In this document: piece after piece, positions 9,350 through 17,441 of the stretch
Numbering within the stretch: the stretch's first letter is position 1
Layout of the letters: every line of letters begins with the position of its first letter
NCBI RefSeq assembly: GCF_003013405.1
Contig: NZ_PXZL01000020.1
Location: 124,001-188,000, forward strand
DNA: 64,000 nt
Source of the DNA: Brevibacillus formosus
Lineage (GTDB): Bacteria; Bacillota; Bacilli; Brevibacillales; Brevibacillaceae
Direction: 5' to 3'
Notes under the pieces: generated by a model
The model's input: only the letters and a program-made list of their open reading frames with translations
The model's database searches: none
What the model was told of the DNA's origin: nothing
Program-made: the position numbers and the translations under genes

Positions 9350-10495
9350 TTATTCGCGTACCAAGCGCTTCACAATCGCAGCAACCGCTGTAGCAGCCTG
9401 CTTCGCTTCTTCCACCGTATTCGTAATCCCAAAGCTGAAACGAATGGCTGAGTGAGCAATCTTCTCTTCCAAGTGCATTGCTTTTAGAACGTGTGACAGC
9501 TCTAATGATCCGGATGTACAAGCGGAACCGCTCGCTGCTGCAATCTTGGCGATATCCAGATTCATCAGCATGGTTTCTGTATGGGCACCAGGAAAGGACA
9601 CATTTAAAATATGTGGCAATGCCTGCTCGCGATGTCCATTCAGGCAGAACGTAATTCCTGCTTCCTGCCAGACTGCGATCATCGTTGCTTTCATCTGTTC
9701 ATACTTTTCAACCCGGTTCGCCATTTCCTCGCGAGCGACCCTTGTTGCTTCTGCAAACCCAACAATCCCGGCCAGGTTTTCCGTACCTGCTCTGCGTTTG
9801 CGCTCTTGTGAACCGCCGTGCAAAATCGGGGAAAACGGAACCTTACGCGCTAAATACAAAGCGCCGACTCCTTTTGGACCATTAATTTTATGGGCGGATA
9901 CCGAGAGCATATCAACCGGCAGCTTCCGTGCATGGACTGGCAGTACACCAAAAGCCTGTACGGCATCCGTATGAAAAACAATCCCTTTTTCACGCAGGAA
10001 GGTACCGATTTCCTCGATGGGCTGGATCGTTCCAACTTCGTTGTTCCCGTACATGATGGACACGAGTACCGTATCCGGGCGAACCGCTTGTTTCAGGTCT
10101 TCCAAGCGGACCATGCCTGTCTGGTCAACAGGCAAGTACGTCACTTCAAAACCTGCCTGCTCTAAAAATTCACAAGCATGCAAGACTGCATGGTGTTCGA
10201 TTTGCGAAGTAATAACGTGACGACCACGTTCGCGCTGTGCCATTGCTGCGCCGATGATTGCCATATTGTCCGCTTCTGTCCCGCCACTCGTAAAAATGAG
10301 CGATTGCGGATCAGCATCCATAAAGTCGGCTATCGTGTCTCTCGCATGCTCCAACGCTTTTCGCGCTTCGCGACCTGCACCATGGACACTCGATGGATTA
10401 CCGAATACTTGCGTCAAATAGGGAGTCATAGCAGCAACTACCCGCGGATGAACCGGCGTAGTAGCTGCATGGTCAAAATACATTAGATCTGACAC
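9350..10495 (-). CDS. yrvO: Cysteine desulfurase (YrvO/IscS-like)
   Basis: PLP enzyme of 381 residues that takes sulfur from cysteine as a persulfide and passes it on, in B. subtilis to MnmA for 2-thiouridine in tRNA. The class V aminotransferase fold is clear: FDHAATTPV at the N-terminus, FTSGGTEADN near 70, the PLP lysine in SAHKINGPKG near 200, and the active cysteine in SGSACTSGSL near 323. I chose GTG 10495, placed correctly behind AAGGTGA; an ATG a few codons later is possible. cymR lies upstream as in B. subtilis, but no mnmA follows, so the thiolation partner must be encoded elsewhere. Confidence 0.92.
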   Translation of the reverse strand: MSDLMYFDHAATTPVHPRVVAAMTPYLTQVFGNPSSVHGAGREARKALEHARDTIADFMDADPQSLIFTSGGTEADNMAIIGAAMAQRERGRHVITSQIEHHAVLHACEFLEQAGFEVTYLPVDQTGMVRLEDLKQAVRPDTVLVSIMYGNNEVGTIQPIEEIGTFLREKGIVFHTDAVQAFGVLPVHARKLPVDMLSVSAHKINGPKGVGALYLARKVPFSPILHGGSQERKRRAGTENLAGIVGFAEATRVAREEMANRVEKYEQMKATMIAVWQEAGITFCLNGHREQALPHILNVSFPGAHTETMLMNLDIAKIAAASGSACTSGSLELSHVLKAMHLEEKIAHSAIRFSFGITNTVEEAKQAATAVAAIVKRLVRE

Positions 10496-10526
10496 TGCTG
10501 TCACCTTCTACCAACTTATAGTACGT

Positions 10527-10692
10527 GTTCAAAAAGTCGGCTTTTTAGCACCGAGAAGATGGCGAGAACCGAACGAAGGAGGAGCGCAGTGTAGGTAATC
10601 TACATGAGCACCAGACTTCGGAGGTGAGCGCCATATTCGATGTCGAATTAGCTTTCTGAGCTACTTCGTGATCAAAAGACGACTTTTTGAAC
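10527..10692. repeat. MITE-like element with terminal inverted repeats
   Basis: A 166-bp intergenic segment between cymR and the cysteine desulfurase gene. Its ends are inverted repeats of 19 bases with one mismatch: GTTCAAAAAGTCGGCTTTT at 10527-10545 and the complement of GTTCAAAAAGTCGTCTTTT at 10674-10692. The interior has further partial symmetry but no coding frame. Size, ends and lack of a transposase fit a non-autonomous miniature element; no other full copy was seen here. Confidence 0.7.
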
Positions 10693-10705
10693 AACCTCTT
10701 ATATT

Positions 10706-11125
10706 CTAGATGTAAAACATATAATTATCGGCAGGACCATCGTCTTCAAAACTGATCAAGTCTTGAAGGGAAGTCGAATCCAGAACAGCAGAAATACTAT
10801 CCCGAATACGCAGCCATAAAAAGCGCTTAGCCGGATCTTCTTCCTCTGCAAATTCCACAGGACTGATCGGTCCTTCCAGCACACGAATCACATCGCCAGC
10901 AGAAATCTCATCCGGCTGCTTTGCCAGAACGTAACCTCCATATGCGCCACGAATGCTTTTTACCAAACCCGCATTACGCAGAGGTGCAATCAATTGCTCC
11001 AAATAATGCTCGGACAAATCGTGTTTTTGGGCGATGCTCCGCAGGGAAGTCGGCCCTTCTCCGCAACGGTTGGCCAATTCCATCATGATCGTCAGCCCGT
11101 AACGTCCTTTCGTTGAAATCTTCAC
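10706..11125 (-). CDS. cymR: Rrf2 family regulator CymR
   Basis: A 139-residue winged-helix Rrf2 protein: MKISTKGRYGLTIMMELA opening, recognition region LSEHYLEQLIAPLRNAGLVKSIRGAYGGY (shown by family) and a C-terminal effector part. The cysteines that hold a cluster in IscR are absent, as in CymR, the master repressor of cysteine metabolism that works with CysK. Start: GTG 11125, eight or so bases behind GAGGAGAG, gives the CymR length (138 in B. subtilis); an open frame extends further upstream but lacks family similarity. The cysteine desulfurase gene follows, separated by the 166-bp repeat. Confidence 0.92.
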   Translation of the reverse strand: MKISTKGRYGLTIMMELANRCGEGPTSLRSIAQKHDLSEHYLEQLIAPLRNAGLVKSIRGAYGGYVLAKQPDEISAGDVIRVLEGPISPVEFAEEEDPAKRFLWLRIRDSISAVLDSTSLQDLISFEDDGPADNYMFYI

Positions 11126-11216
11126 GTTAACAACTCTCCTCTTTGTATCGGTAATACGCGCCCGCCCCCTACATGTCTTCAGTATCGCGGGACACACTAA
11201 CATCTTAGGGGGTGAT

Positions 11217-11396
11217 ATGCAGATGACAACGAACAAACGCTCGGAACGAGGTCGCAACCACCCGTCCGACACCTTGTACGACCAACCCGCAGGCACGATT
11301 GCTCACAAAGCCCGTTACGGTGCGAGTGAGCAGAGCAAACAGCCGAATGAAAACGGTGATTTGCCCAATAAACCAGGCGGAAATGTCCGCACTTAA
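11217..11396 (+). CDS. Small hydrophilic protein with SERxxNHP motif
   Basis: A 59-residue frame from ATG 11217 to TAA 11396 with a near-perfect ribosome binding site (AGGGGGTGAT) and its own terminator directly after. The protein is hydrophilic, with KRSERGRNHP near the N-terminus and an NGDLPNKPGG tail; no hydrophobic segment or cysteine. It resembles the small gene at 54548 in the SERxxNHP segment. I do not recognise the family. Composition is like small spore proteins, but no SASP signature is present, so that is only a guess. Confidence 0.7.
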   Translation: MQMTTNKRSERGRNHPSDTLYDQPAGTIAHKARYGASEQSKQPNENGDLPNKPGGNVRT

Positions 11397-11401
11397 CATG
11401 T

Positions 11402-11432
11402 TAGCTCCCCCATTAATCGGGGGAGTTTTTCC
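11402..11432. terminator. Terminator for the small gene; contains the rarA stop
   Basis: Hairpin CTCCCCC (11405-11411) and GGGGGAG (11419-11425) with TTTTT on the plus strand. The rarA stop codon (11413-11415, minus strand) lies in the loop, so the same hairpin may serve both convergent genes. Confidence 0.8.
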
Positions 11433-12771
11433 TTGGCAATCCACGTTCATCCATCTTCTGTCTTTCTTCCTGGAAGCGGCGAATGTGACGCTCATAGCCA
11501 TGGTCCTTTGGCTGGTAGAACGAGTAGTTTACACCGTCAGGCAGATACTGTTGAGGTACGTACCCATATGGATAGTTATGCGGATACAGATATCCCTGAC
11601 CGTGTCCCAGCTTCGCAGCTCCCTTGTAAGCAGAATCTCGCAGATGAATTGGCACTTGCTTGTGGCCATCCGTTCGGATACGATCCAACGCAGAATTAAT
11701 TCCGTTGTAAGCGGCATTGCTTTTGGGTGCGGTTGCCAGATACGTCGTTGCTTGTGCTAAAGGGATACGCCCTTCAGGCATCCCCACCAATTCTACCGCT
11801 TGAAAGCAGGAAATCGCAACTGTGATCGCTTGCGGGTCAGCATTTCCGATGTCCTCTGAAGCCGAAATAACCAAACGGCGAGAAATGAACCGCGGATCTT
11901 CTCCGGCATCAATCATTCTTGCCAACCAGTATAGAGCTGCGTCCGGATCAGAACCACGAATGGATTTAATAAAAGCGGAGATCGTGTCGTAATGGTTGTC
12001 CCCACTCTTATCGTAGCGTACAGCCCTGCGCTGAATGGATTCTACGGCGACGTCCAATGTCACCGTAATTCGTCCATCCGCTCCTGGTTGCGTTGTTGTC
12101 ACCGCCAGTTCCAATGCATTCAGCAAACGTCTGGCATCCCCTTCTGCGTATTGGATCAAATGCTCTGCCGCTTCCGGTTCTACGGTGACGAATAGCTCCG
12201 CCAATCCGTTTTCTTCATCAGTAAGCGCCCGATCCATGACCTGCTTCAATTCCTCATGAGAAAGCGATTGAAGAGAAAATACTTGTGAACGCGACAAAAG
12301 CGCCGGATTCACCTCGAAAAAAGGATTCTCCGTCGTAGCGCCGATCAAAATAATCGTGCCTTCCTCCACATAAGGAAGAAGGGCGTCCTGTTGTGATTTA
12401 TTGAAGCGGTGAATCTCGTCTACGAACAAGGTTGTCCGTTGACTGTCCATGACGAGCCGTTCCTTTGCCGCATCTACCACTTTGCGAATGTCAGCGACAC
12501 CGGCGGTTACGGCATTTAACTCGGAGAAATGCGTACGTGTGGTTCGGGCAATGACTTTTGCCAGTGTTGTTTTCCCTGTTCCTGGAGGTCCGTAAAAAAT
12601 GACAGAGGACACTTGATCTGCTTCAATTGCGCGTCGAAGCAGCTTTCCAGGAGCCAAAATATGCGATTGCCCGATTACATCCTGAATCGTTTGCGGCCGC
12701 ATCCGCGCAGCCAATGGCTTCTGTTTGCCGCCACCCTGCTGGTCAAAGGCAAACGTAAATAAATCATCCAT
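11413..12771 (-). CDS. rarA: Replication-associated recombination protein RarA (MgsA)
   Basis: AAA+ ATPase of 452 residues related to clamp-loader subunits and RuvB; it acts at stalled replication forks. Motifs: Walker [10 protein letters not shown] near residue 60, Walker B FVDEIHRF near 117, sensor [12 protein letters not shown] near 145, and the MgsA C-terminal tetramerisation domain ([23 protein letters not shown], near 255). [19 protein letters not shown]-terminal segment is typical. The ribosome binding site is weak (GGATAGTGG), and the start is only six bases after the tcdA stop, so coupling to tcdA is likely. This matches B. subtilis yrvN-yrvM. Confidence 0.95.
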   Translation of the reverse strand: MDDLFTFAFDQQGGGKQKPLAARMRPQTIQDVIGQSHILAPGKLLRRAIEADQVSSVIFYGPPGTGKTTLAKVIARTTRTHFSELNAVTAGVADIRKVVDAAKERLVMDSQRTTLFVDEIHRFNKSQQDALLPYVEEGTIILIGATTENPFFEVNPALLSRSQVFSLQSLSHEELKQVMDRALTDEENGLAELFVTVEPEAAEHLIQYAEGDARRLLNALELAVTTTQPGADGRITVTLDVAVESIQRRAVRYDKSGDNHYDTISAFIKSIRGSDPDAALYWLARMIDAGEDPRFISRRLVISASEDIGNADPQAITVAISCFQAVELVGMPEGRIPLAQATTYLATAPKSNAAYNGINSALDRIRTDGHKQVPIHLRDSAYKGAAKLGHGQGYLYPHNYPYGYVPQQYLPDGVNYSFYQPKDHGYERHIRRFQEERQKMDERGLPRKNSPD

Positions 12772-12777
12772 GTTCCA

Positions 12778-13533
12778 CTATCCTTTTACAGGCTGCCATT
12801 CCAAAATATCTCTTGCCACTACACTGGCCAAAATTAAACCAGCTACAGAAGGCACGAAAGCATTGCTCGCTGGAGGCATCCGTACTTTGCTAATCGGTGA
12901 ATTCGGATTGGAAACGATCTGTTCGCGTACATCTACACGTACGGTTACGGGAATCTCACGGGAATATACAACTTTTACCCCTTTGTAGATACCGCTTTTC
13001 CGCAGCTCACGACGAATGACCTTTGCAATCGGATCATAACTCGTTTGGGAAATATCGGCAACCTCAAAACGGGTCGGGTCCATTTTGTTCGCCGCACCCA
13101 TGCTAGAAATAATAGGGATATTGCGACGCTTCGCTTCCTTAATCACATGGAGCTTCGCGGACATGGTGTCCATCGCATCCACGATGTAATCCAGTTCATG
13201 CTCGAATAGCGCATCCGCTGTTTCTTCATTGTAGAACATATTGAGAGTTACGACCTCGCACTCTGGATTGATCGTCGCAATACGCTCCTTCATGAGCTCA
13301 GCCTTTTTTTGACCGACTGTGTTCAGCGTCGCATGGATTTGGCGGTTGATGTTCGTGATGTCTACTACATCCTTATCTACCAAAACGAGCTTGCCTACAC
13401 CTGTACGCGCGAGCGCTTCTACTGTAAAGGAGCCGACTCCGCCAATTCCTAATACAGCAACGCGGCTATTTTTCATTTTTTCCAAACCTTCGGGACCGAA
13501 GGCCAATTCACAACGAGAAAATTGATGAAGCAT
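12778..13533 (-). CDS. tcdA: tRNA threonylcarbamoyladenosine dehydratase (TcdA/YrvM)
   Basis: E1-like ThiF/MoeB superfamily enzyme of 251 residues that dehydrates t6A37 of tRNA to its cyclic form using ATP. The nucleotide-binding motif VLGIGGVGSFTVEALARTG is near residue 28, the DITNINRQ arginine/asparagine segment near 62, and the YIVDAMDT segment near 118. No CxxC zinc pairs, as expected for TcdA rather than MoeB. ATG 13533 follows AAAGGTGA at a reasonable distance; the GTG at 13545 overlaps that site. rarA follows immediately. Confidence 0.93.
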   Translation of the reverse strand: MLHQFSRCELAFGPEGLEKMKNSRVAVLGIGGVGSFTVEALARTGVGKLVLVDKDVVDITNINRQIHATLNTVGQKKAELMKERIATINPECEVVTLNMFYNEETADALFEHELDYIVDAMDTMSAKLHVIKEAKRRNIPIISSMGAANKMDPTRFEVADISQTSYDPIAKVIRRELRKSGIYKGVKVVYSREIPVTVRVDVREQIVSNPNSPISKVRMPPASNAFVPSVAGLILASVVARDILEWQPVKG

Positions 13534-13620
13534 ATTTCGTGTCACCTTTCATTCGCAAGCGAGATTATTGTGATTGTTCAACACGGACTTATAGTCAATC
13601 GGAAAAGTAGGATTGAAGGA

Positions 13621-13655
13621 GAAAAAAGGAGCCCCATTATGCCGTGTTGCTCCTT
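13621..13655 (-). terminator. Terminator of the 6S RNA gene
   Basis: Minus-strand hairpin AAGGAGC...GCTCCTT followed by TTTTTT. It uses bases that also form part of the 6S 3' end. Confidence 0.75.
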
Positions 13656-13806
13656 AGTTTTGAACCTGCTTCATCGCAGGTGGGTGTCTTGCCGAACTGT
13701 TACAGACGTCCACTCTAAGGAGGCATGCCTTTACAATCACGGACGAAAAACTCCCTAAACAAACTTTGTGGCTCAAAACTATCGGATGTCACGGGCATCG
13801 CAGGGC
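13630..13806 (-). ncRNA. ssrS: 6S RNA
   Basis: The gap between aspS and tcdA holds a structured RNA on the minus strand, at the place of 6S-1 RNA (bsrA) in B. subtilis. Two long-range stems close it: 5' ATGCC(C)GTG (near 13798) with CACGGCAT (13639-13646), and AGTTTTGAGCC (13770-13780) with GGTTCAAAACT (13656-13666). Between lie a largely unpaired middle and a local hairpin ACCTGC-GATGAA-GCAGGT. A TATGAT at 13811-13816 fits a start near 13805, and a terminator ends it near 13630, giving about 175 nt. 6S RNA binds sigma-A RNA polymerase and mimics an open promoter. Structure was judged by eye. Confidence 0.8.
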
Positions 13807-13860
13807 TTTCATCATAAGTATTACCAATGTATCAAAGAGCAATGCAGTTGCGCAAGTCGA

Positions 13861-15651
13861 TTACGCTTCTACCTTTTCTTCTTCTGTGACAATTGTTGCA
13901 ATGGACAGCTCTTTCAATTGTTTTCCGTCTACTACATCTGGTGCGTTTACCATCAGGTCGCTCGCACTTGCTGTTTTCGGGAATGCGATGACTTCACGCA
14001 GGTTGGTGCGGCCAGCCAAGAGCATGATCAGACGGTCCAAGCCAAGAGCGATTCCACCGTGTGGAGGTGTACCGTACTCGAATGCATCCATGAGGAAGCC
14101 GAATTGTTTCCGCGCCTCTTCTGGTGTAAAACCAAGTGTGGTAAACATTTTTTCTTGAACTTCGCGCTTGAAGATCCGCATGGAACCTCCGCCGAGCTCG
14201 TATCCGTTGAGAACCATGTCGTACGCTTGAGCGCGCATTTGACCTGGATCGGTGTCGAACAGGTGCAGGTCTTCGTCTTTTGGACGTGTGAACGGATGGT
14301 GCAGAGCGACGTAACGTTTTGCATCCTCATCCCACTCAACCAGTGGGAAGTCTACTACCCAGAGGAATGCGAACTGGCTTTGGTCAATCAGACCAAGTTC
14401 AGCACCCAGCTTGGAGCGAAGAGCACCCAGTGCATCTGCCACTACTTTTGGTTTGTCAGCAACGAACAGGAGCAAGTCGCCTTCTTCTACCGCCAAGCGT
14501 GCTTTCATTTCGTTAAGCTCTTCTTCTTTAAAGAATTTCGCAATTGGCCCTTTGACCTCGCCGTCTTTGAAGCCGATCCAAGCCAAGCCTTTCGCGCCAT
14601 AACGGGAAGCGAATTTGCCCAAGTCGTCTGCTTCTTTGCGGGAGTAGTGTCCGCAACCTTTTGCATTGATCGCTTTTACTTGTCCGCCGCCAGCTACTGC
14701 TGCTGCAAACACCTTGAAGTCGCTTGTCGCAACCAGATCAGATACGTCTGTCAGCTCCATGCCGAAACGTACGTCTGGTTTGTCAGAACCGTAACGTGCC
14801 ATTGCATCCGCATATGTGAGACGAGGGAATGGAGTCGGTACGTCTACGCCAATCGTTTGCTTGAATACGTGAGCGACCATCTTTTCCATCATTGGCAGAA
14901 TTTCTTCCATAGACAGGAAAGAGGTTTCAATGTCCACTTGGGTAAATTCAGGCTGACGGTCAGCACGCAGGTCTTCGTCACGGAAGCAACGAGCGATTTG
15001 GTAATAGCGCTCCAAACCGGATACCATCAAAAGCTGTTTGAACAGCTGTGGCGATTGCGGCAGTGCGTAGAACTCGCCTGGATGTACACGGGAAGGCACG
15101 AGGTAGTCGCGTGCGCCCTCAGGAGTGCTCTTCTGGAGAATAGGTGTTTCTATTTCCACGAAGTTGTTCTCATCCAGGTAGTCACGGAATGCTTTCGCTG
15201 CTTTGCTGCGCAAAACCAGGGAGCGTTGCATTTCTGGACGGCGCAAGTCCAAGTAACGGTATTTCAAACGAACTTGTTCATCTACATCGATCTCGTCTTC
15301 AATCAGGAATGGAGGTGTTTTTGCATCGTTCAAGATTTCGATTTCAGAGATGTGCACCTCTACTTCGCCGGTTTTCAGCTTCGGATTGACTGCTTCTGGT
15401 GCACGGTTTACCACTTTCCCTTTTACAACCAGTACGTATTCGCTACGAACCTTGTCGGCTGCTTCCCAAGCCTCTTTGTTGTACTCTGGGTTGAATACGA
15501 TTTGGACGATGCCAGTGCGGTCACGGAAGTCAATGAAGATGACGCCTCCGAGGTCGCGACGCTTTTGTACCCATCCGTTCAGTACGACTTCCTGACCAAC
15601 GTGTGCTGTTGTTACTTCTCCACCATGTACGGTGCGATATTGCCAAGACAT
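13861..15651 (-). CDS. aspS: Aspartyl-tRNA synthetase
   Basis: Class IIb synthetase of 596 residues that charges tRNA-Asp (or also tRNA-Asn if GatCAB is present). N-terminal OB-fold anticodon domain ([14 protein letters not shown] near 27), catalytic motif 2 [18 protein letters not shown] near 220, the GAD insertion domain in the middle and motif 3 [14 protein letters not shown] near 535. The long GAD insertion marks the bacterial type. ATG 15651 has GGGGGA seven bases upstream; a TTG at 15666 overlaps that site. It lies 24 bases after hisS and shares its T-box transcript. Confidence 0.96.
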   Translation of the reverse strand: MSWQYRTVHGGEVTTAHVGQEVVLNGWVQKRRDLGGVIFIDFRDRTGIVQIVFNPEYNKEAWEAADKVRSEYVLVVKGKVVNRAPEAVNPKLKTGEVEVHISEIEILNDAKTPPFLIEDEIDVDEQVRLKYRYLDLRRPEMQRSLVLRSKAAKAFRDYLDENNFVEIETPILQKSTPEGARDYLVPSRVHPGEFYALPQSPQLFKQLLMVSGLERYYQIARCFRDEDLRADRQPEFTQVDIETSFLSMEEILPMMEKMVAHVFKQTIGVDVPTPFPRLTYADAMARYGSDKPDVRFGMELTDVSDLVATSDFKVFAAAVAGGGQVKAINAKGCGHYSRKEADDLGKFASRYGAKGLAWIGFKDGEVKGPIAKFFKEEELNEMKARLAVEEGDLLLFVADKPKVVADALGALRSKLGAELGLIDQSQFAFLWVVDFPLVEWDEDAKRYVALHHPFTRPKDEDLHLFDTDPGQMRAQAYDMVLNGYELGGGSMRIFKREVQEKMFTTLGFTPEEARKQFGFLMDAFEYGTPPHGGIALGLDRLIMLLAGRTNLREVIAFPKTASASDLMVNAPDVVDGKQLKELSIATIVTEEEKVEA

Positions 15652-15675
15652 GATCATTTCCCCCAACGATTTGTT

Positions 15676-16950
15676 TTATTGATTTGCTTTTGCAGCGAGT
15701 ACCGAAACGAGTTCCTCGCGTTTCACTTCTTGTTGCTCGCCTGTTGCCATTTCCTTCAGAACAACTGTGCCATTCGCCAATTCAGACTCACCGATGATCG
15801 CGGTAAAGCGAGCCTGTAGACGATCGGCTTGCTTCAGCTGTGCCTTCATTTTCCGATCCAGATAATCCAGCTCAGCCGCAATCCCTGCTTGGCGCAATTG
15901 GTCGACGAGTACGAAGGCTGTTGTTTTCGCTTCTGGTGTCTGCACCACTACGAAGCAGTCGATGCCACCCGAGATCGGCAGTTGAACACCTTGCTTTTCC
16001 AGAGCCAACAGCAGACGCTCGATACTGAGTGCGAAGCCGATGCCCGGCATATCGTCGCCGCCCAGCTCTGCAACCAGTCCGTTGTAGCGCCCACCGCCAC
16101 AAAGCGTTTCTACTGCACCGATCTCCGCCATTTTGATTTCAAATGCGGTCAGCGTGTAATAGTCCAAGCCGCGAACCAGACGCGGATTTACATGAAACGG
16201 AATATCCAGCGCGGTCAAGTAGTCTTGCACGGCTTTAAAGTGTGCCGCGGATTCTTCGCTCAAGTAGTCCAAAATGGACGGAGCATCCATCGTCAGTGTT
16301 TTGCACTTTTCATTTTTGCAATCGAGCACGCGCAGCGGGTTGCGATCGATACGAGACTGGCAATCCTCGCACAGCTCGGAGCGAACGCCATTCAAATGTG
16401 CGAGCAAATGCTCACGGTGACGCGCCCGGTCTTCTACCGTACCTACGCTGTTCAATTCCACCGAAAGTCCTGTCAATCCGAGCTCCTGATACAGACGAAT
16501 CGCAAGGCCAATGACTTCTGCATCGATTGCTGGATCGCTCGAACCGATCGCTTCTGCACCGAATTGGACGAATTGGCGATAGCGGCCTGCTTGCGGACGC
16601 TCGTGACGGAACATCGGTCCTAAGTAGTACAGCTTAGTAGGCTGATTAGGCACACCGTACAGCTTGTTTTCCACGTAGGAGCGGACAACACCCGCTGTCC
16701 CTTCCGGACGCAGCGTGAGAGCATCCGTACTGCGCGGATTGGCTACACTGTACATTTCTTTTTCCACGATATCCGTGGTCTCGCCTACACCCCGTTGGAA
16801 CAACTCTGTGCTCTCAAACAGCGGCGTGCGAATTTCCGCGTAATTGGAGCGGCGACACAGATCGCGGGCCTTGGCCTCCACGTAGTGCCATAGCTCTACA
16901 GTACCAGGCATGATATCCTGCGTACCGCGTGGGATCTGGATTCTTGTCAT
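15676..16950 (-). CDS. hisS: Histidyl-tRNA synthetase
   Basis: Class IIa synthetase of 424 residues. Opening IQIPRGTQDIMP, motif 2 GPMFRHERPQAGRYRQF near 110, histidine-specific motifs LVRGLDYYTLTAFE near 260 and GGGRYNGLV near 285, then the anticodon-binding domain. ATG 16950 sits ten bases behind GGAGG; the upstream in-frame codons to 16977 have no support. First gene of the hisS-aspS operon, under the T-box leader at 17036-17350. Confidence 0.96.
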   Translation of the reverse strand: MTRIQIPRGTQDIMPGTVELWHYVEAKARDLCRRSNYAEIRTPLFESTELFQRGVGETTDIVEKEMYSVANPRSTDALTLRPEGTAGVVRSYVENKLYGVPNQPTKLYYLGPMFRHERPQAGRYRQFVQFGAEAIGSSDPAIDAEVIGLAIRLYQELGLTGLSVELNSVGTVEDRARHREHLLAHLNGVRSELCEDCQSRIDRNPLRVLDCKNEKCKTLTMDAPSILDYLSEESAAHFKAVQDYLTALDIPFHVNPRLVRGLDYYTLTAFEIKMAEIGAVETLCGGGRYNGLVAELGGDDMPGIGFALSIERLLLALEKQGVQLPISGGIDCFVVVQTPEAKTTAFVLVDQLRQAGIAAELDYLDRKMKAQLKQADRLQARFTAIIGESELANGTVVLKEMATGEQQEVKREELVSVLAAKANQ

Positions 16951-17035
16951 TCCTCTCGAACCTCCATGTCTTTTCAAAAACTCGGGCTAAAGCCAAACCT
17001 TCAGGATCAAGGAACCTTTCTTTATGAACAAATAA

Positions 17036-17350
17036 AAAAGCCCCTCGTCTCCTGACATTTAGCAAATCGCCGCATGTCAGGGACGAGAGACTGGTTATAC
17101 TCCCGTGGTGCCACCCTGTTTGAATAGCCCTGCAATCACAAAAGGCTATCCCACTTATTAGCCGTTAACGCCGGCACACGCCTGCCAGTTACTGGGGAAA
17201 GAGATTTCTTTCAGCCGTTCACTGCGGTCTTCAGGGATGTCATTCACCAAGCCGTTATACGAAAGCACTCTCAGCCACGGCGCTTTCTCTCTGGGCATCC
17301 GGTTCCTGGATACTTGTTCCCATCATCAGATCATTTCGTATTCAATAAAA
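17036..17350 (-). promoter_or_regulatory. T-box leader of hisS-aspS
   Basis: Minus strand holds the T-box core AGGGTGGCACCACG (17104-17117) followed by a long terminator hairpin, CTCTCGTCCCTGACATG...(17040-17090), and a T run. The upstream 220 bases carry the Stem I region; CAT in GAATGACATCCC is a candidate histidine specifier, not confirmed by folding. It is expected to sense uncharged tRNA-His and control both synthetase genes. Confidence 0.9.
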
Positions 17351-17363
17351 AAGCTTAATGTGA

Positions 17364-17392
17364 ATCATAGCAAACCCGCCAACAGCCGTCAA
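17364..17392 (-). promoter_or_regulatory. Promoter of the hisS-aspS T-box transcript
   Basis: TTGACG (17387-17392) and TATGAT (17364-17369) on the minus strand, 17 bases apart, directly upstream of the T-box leader. Confidence 0.7.
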
Positions 17393-17441
17393 CAGGCGCT
17401 CAAATAAAACTTTTTTTAACAATCAACAGTATATCCATCAC

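Noticed and set aside
10527..10692. Insertion sequence with transposase
   Set aside because: Only 166 bases, no coding frame; treated as a MITE-like repeat instead.
11126..11296. N-terminal extension of cymR
   Set aside because: It would overlap the divergent small gene, and the extra residues do not fit any Rrf2 protein.
13768..15819. 683-codon plus-strand frame over aspS
   Set aside because: Antisense to aspS and also runs through the 6S RNA region; no family resemblance.
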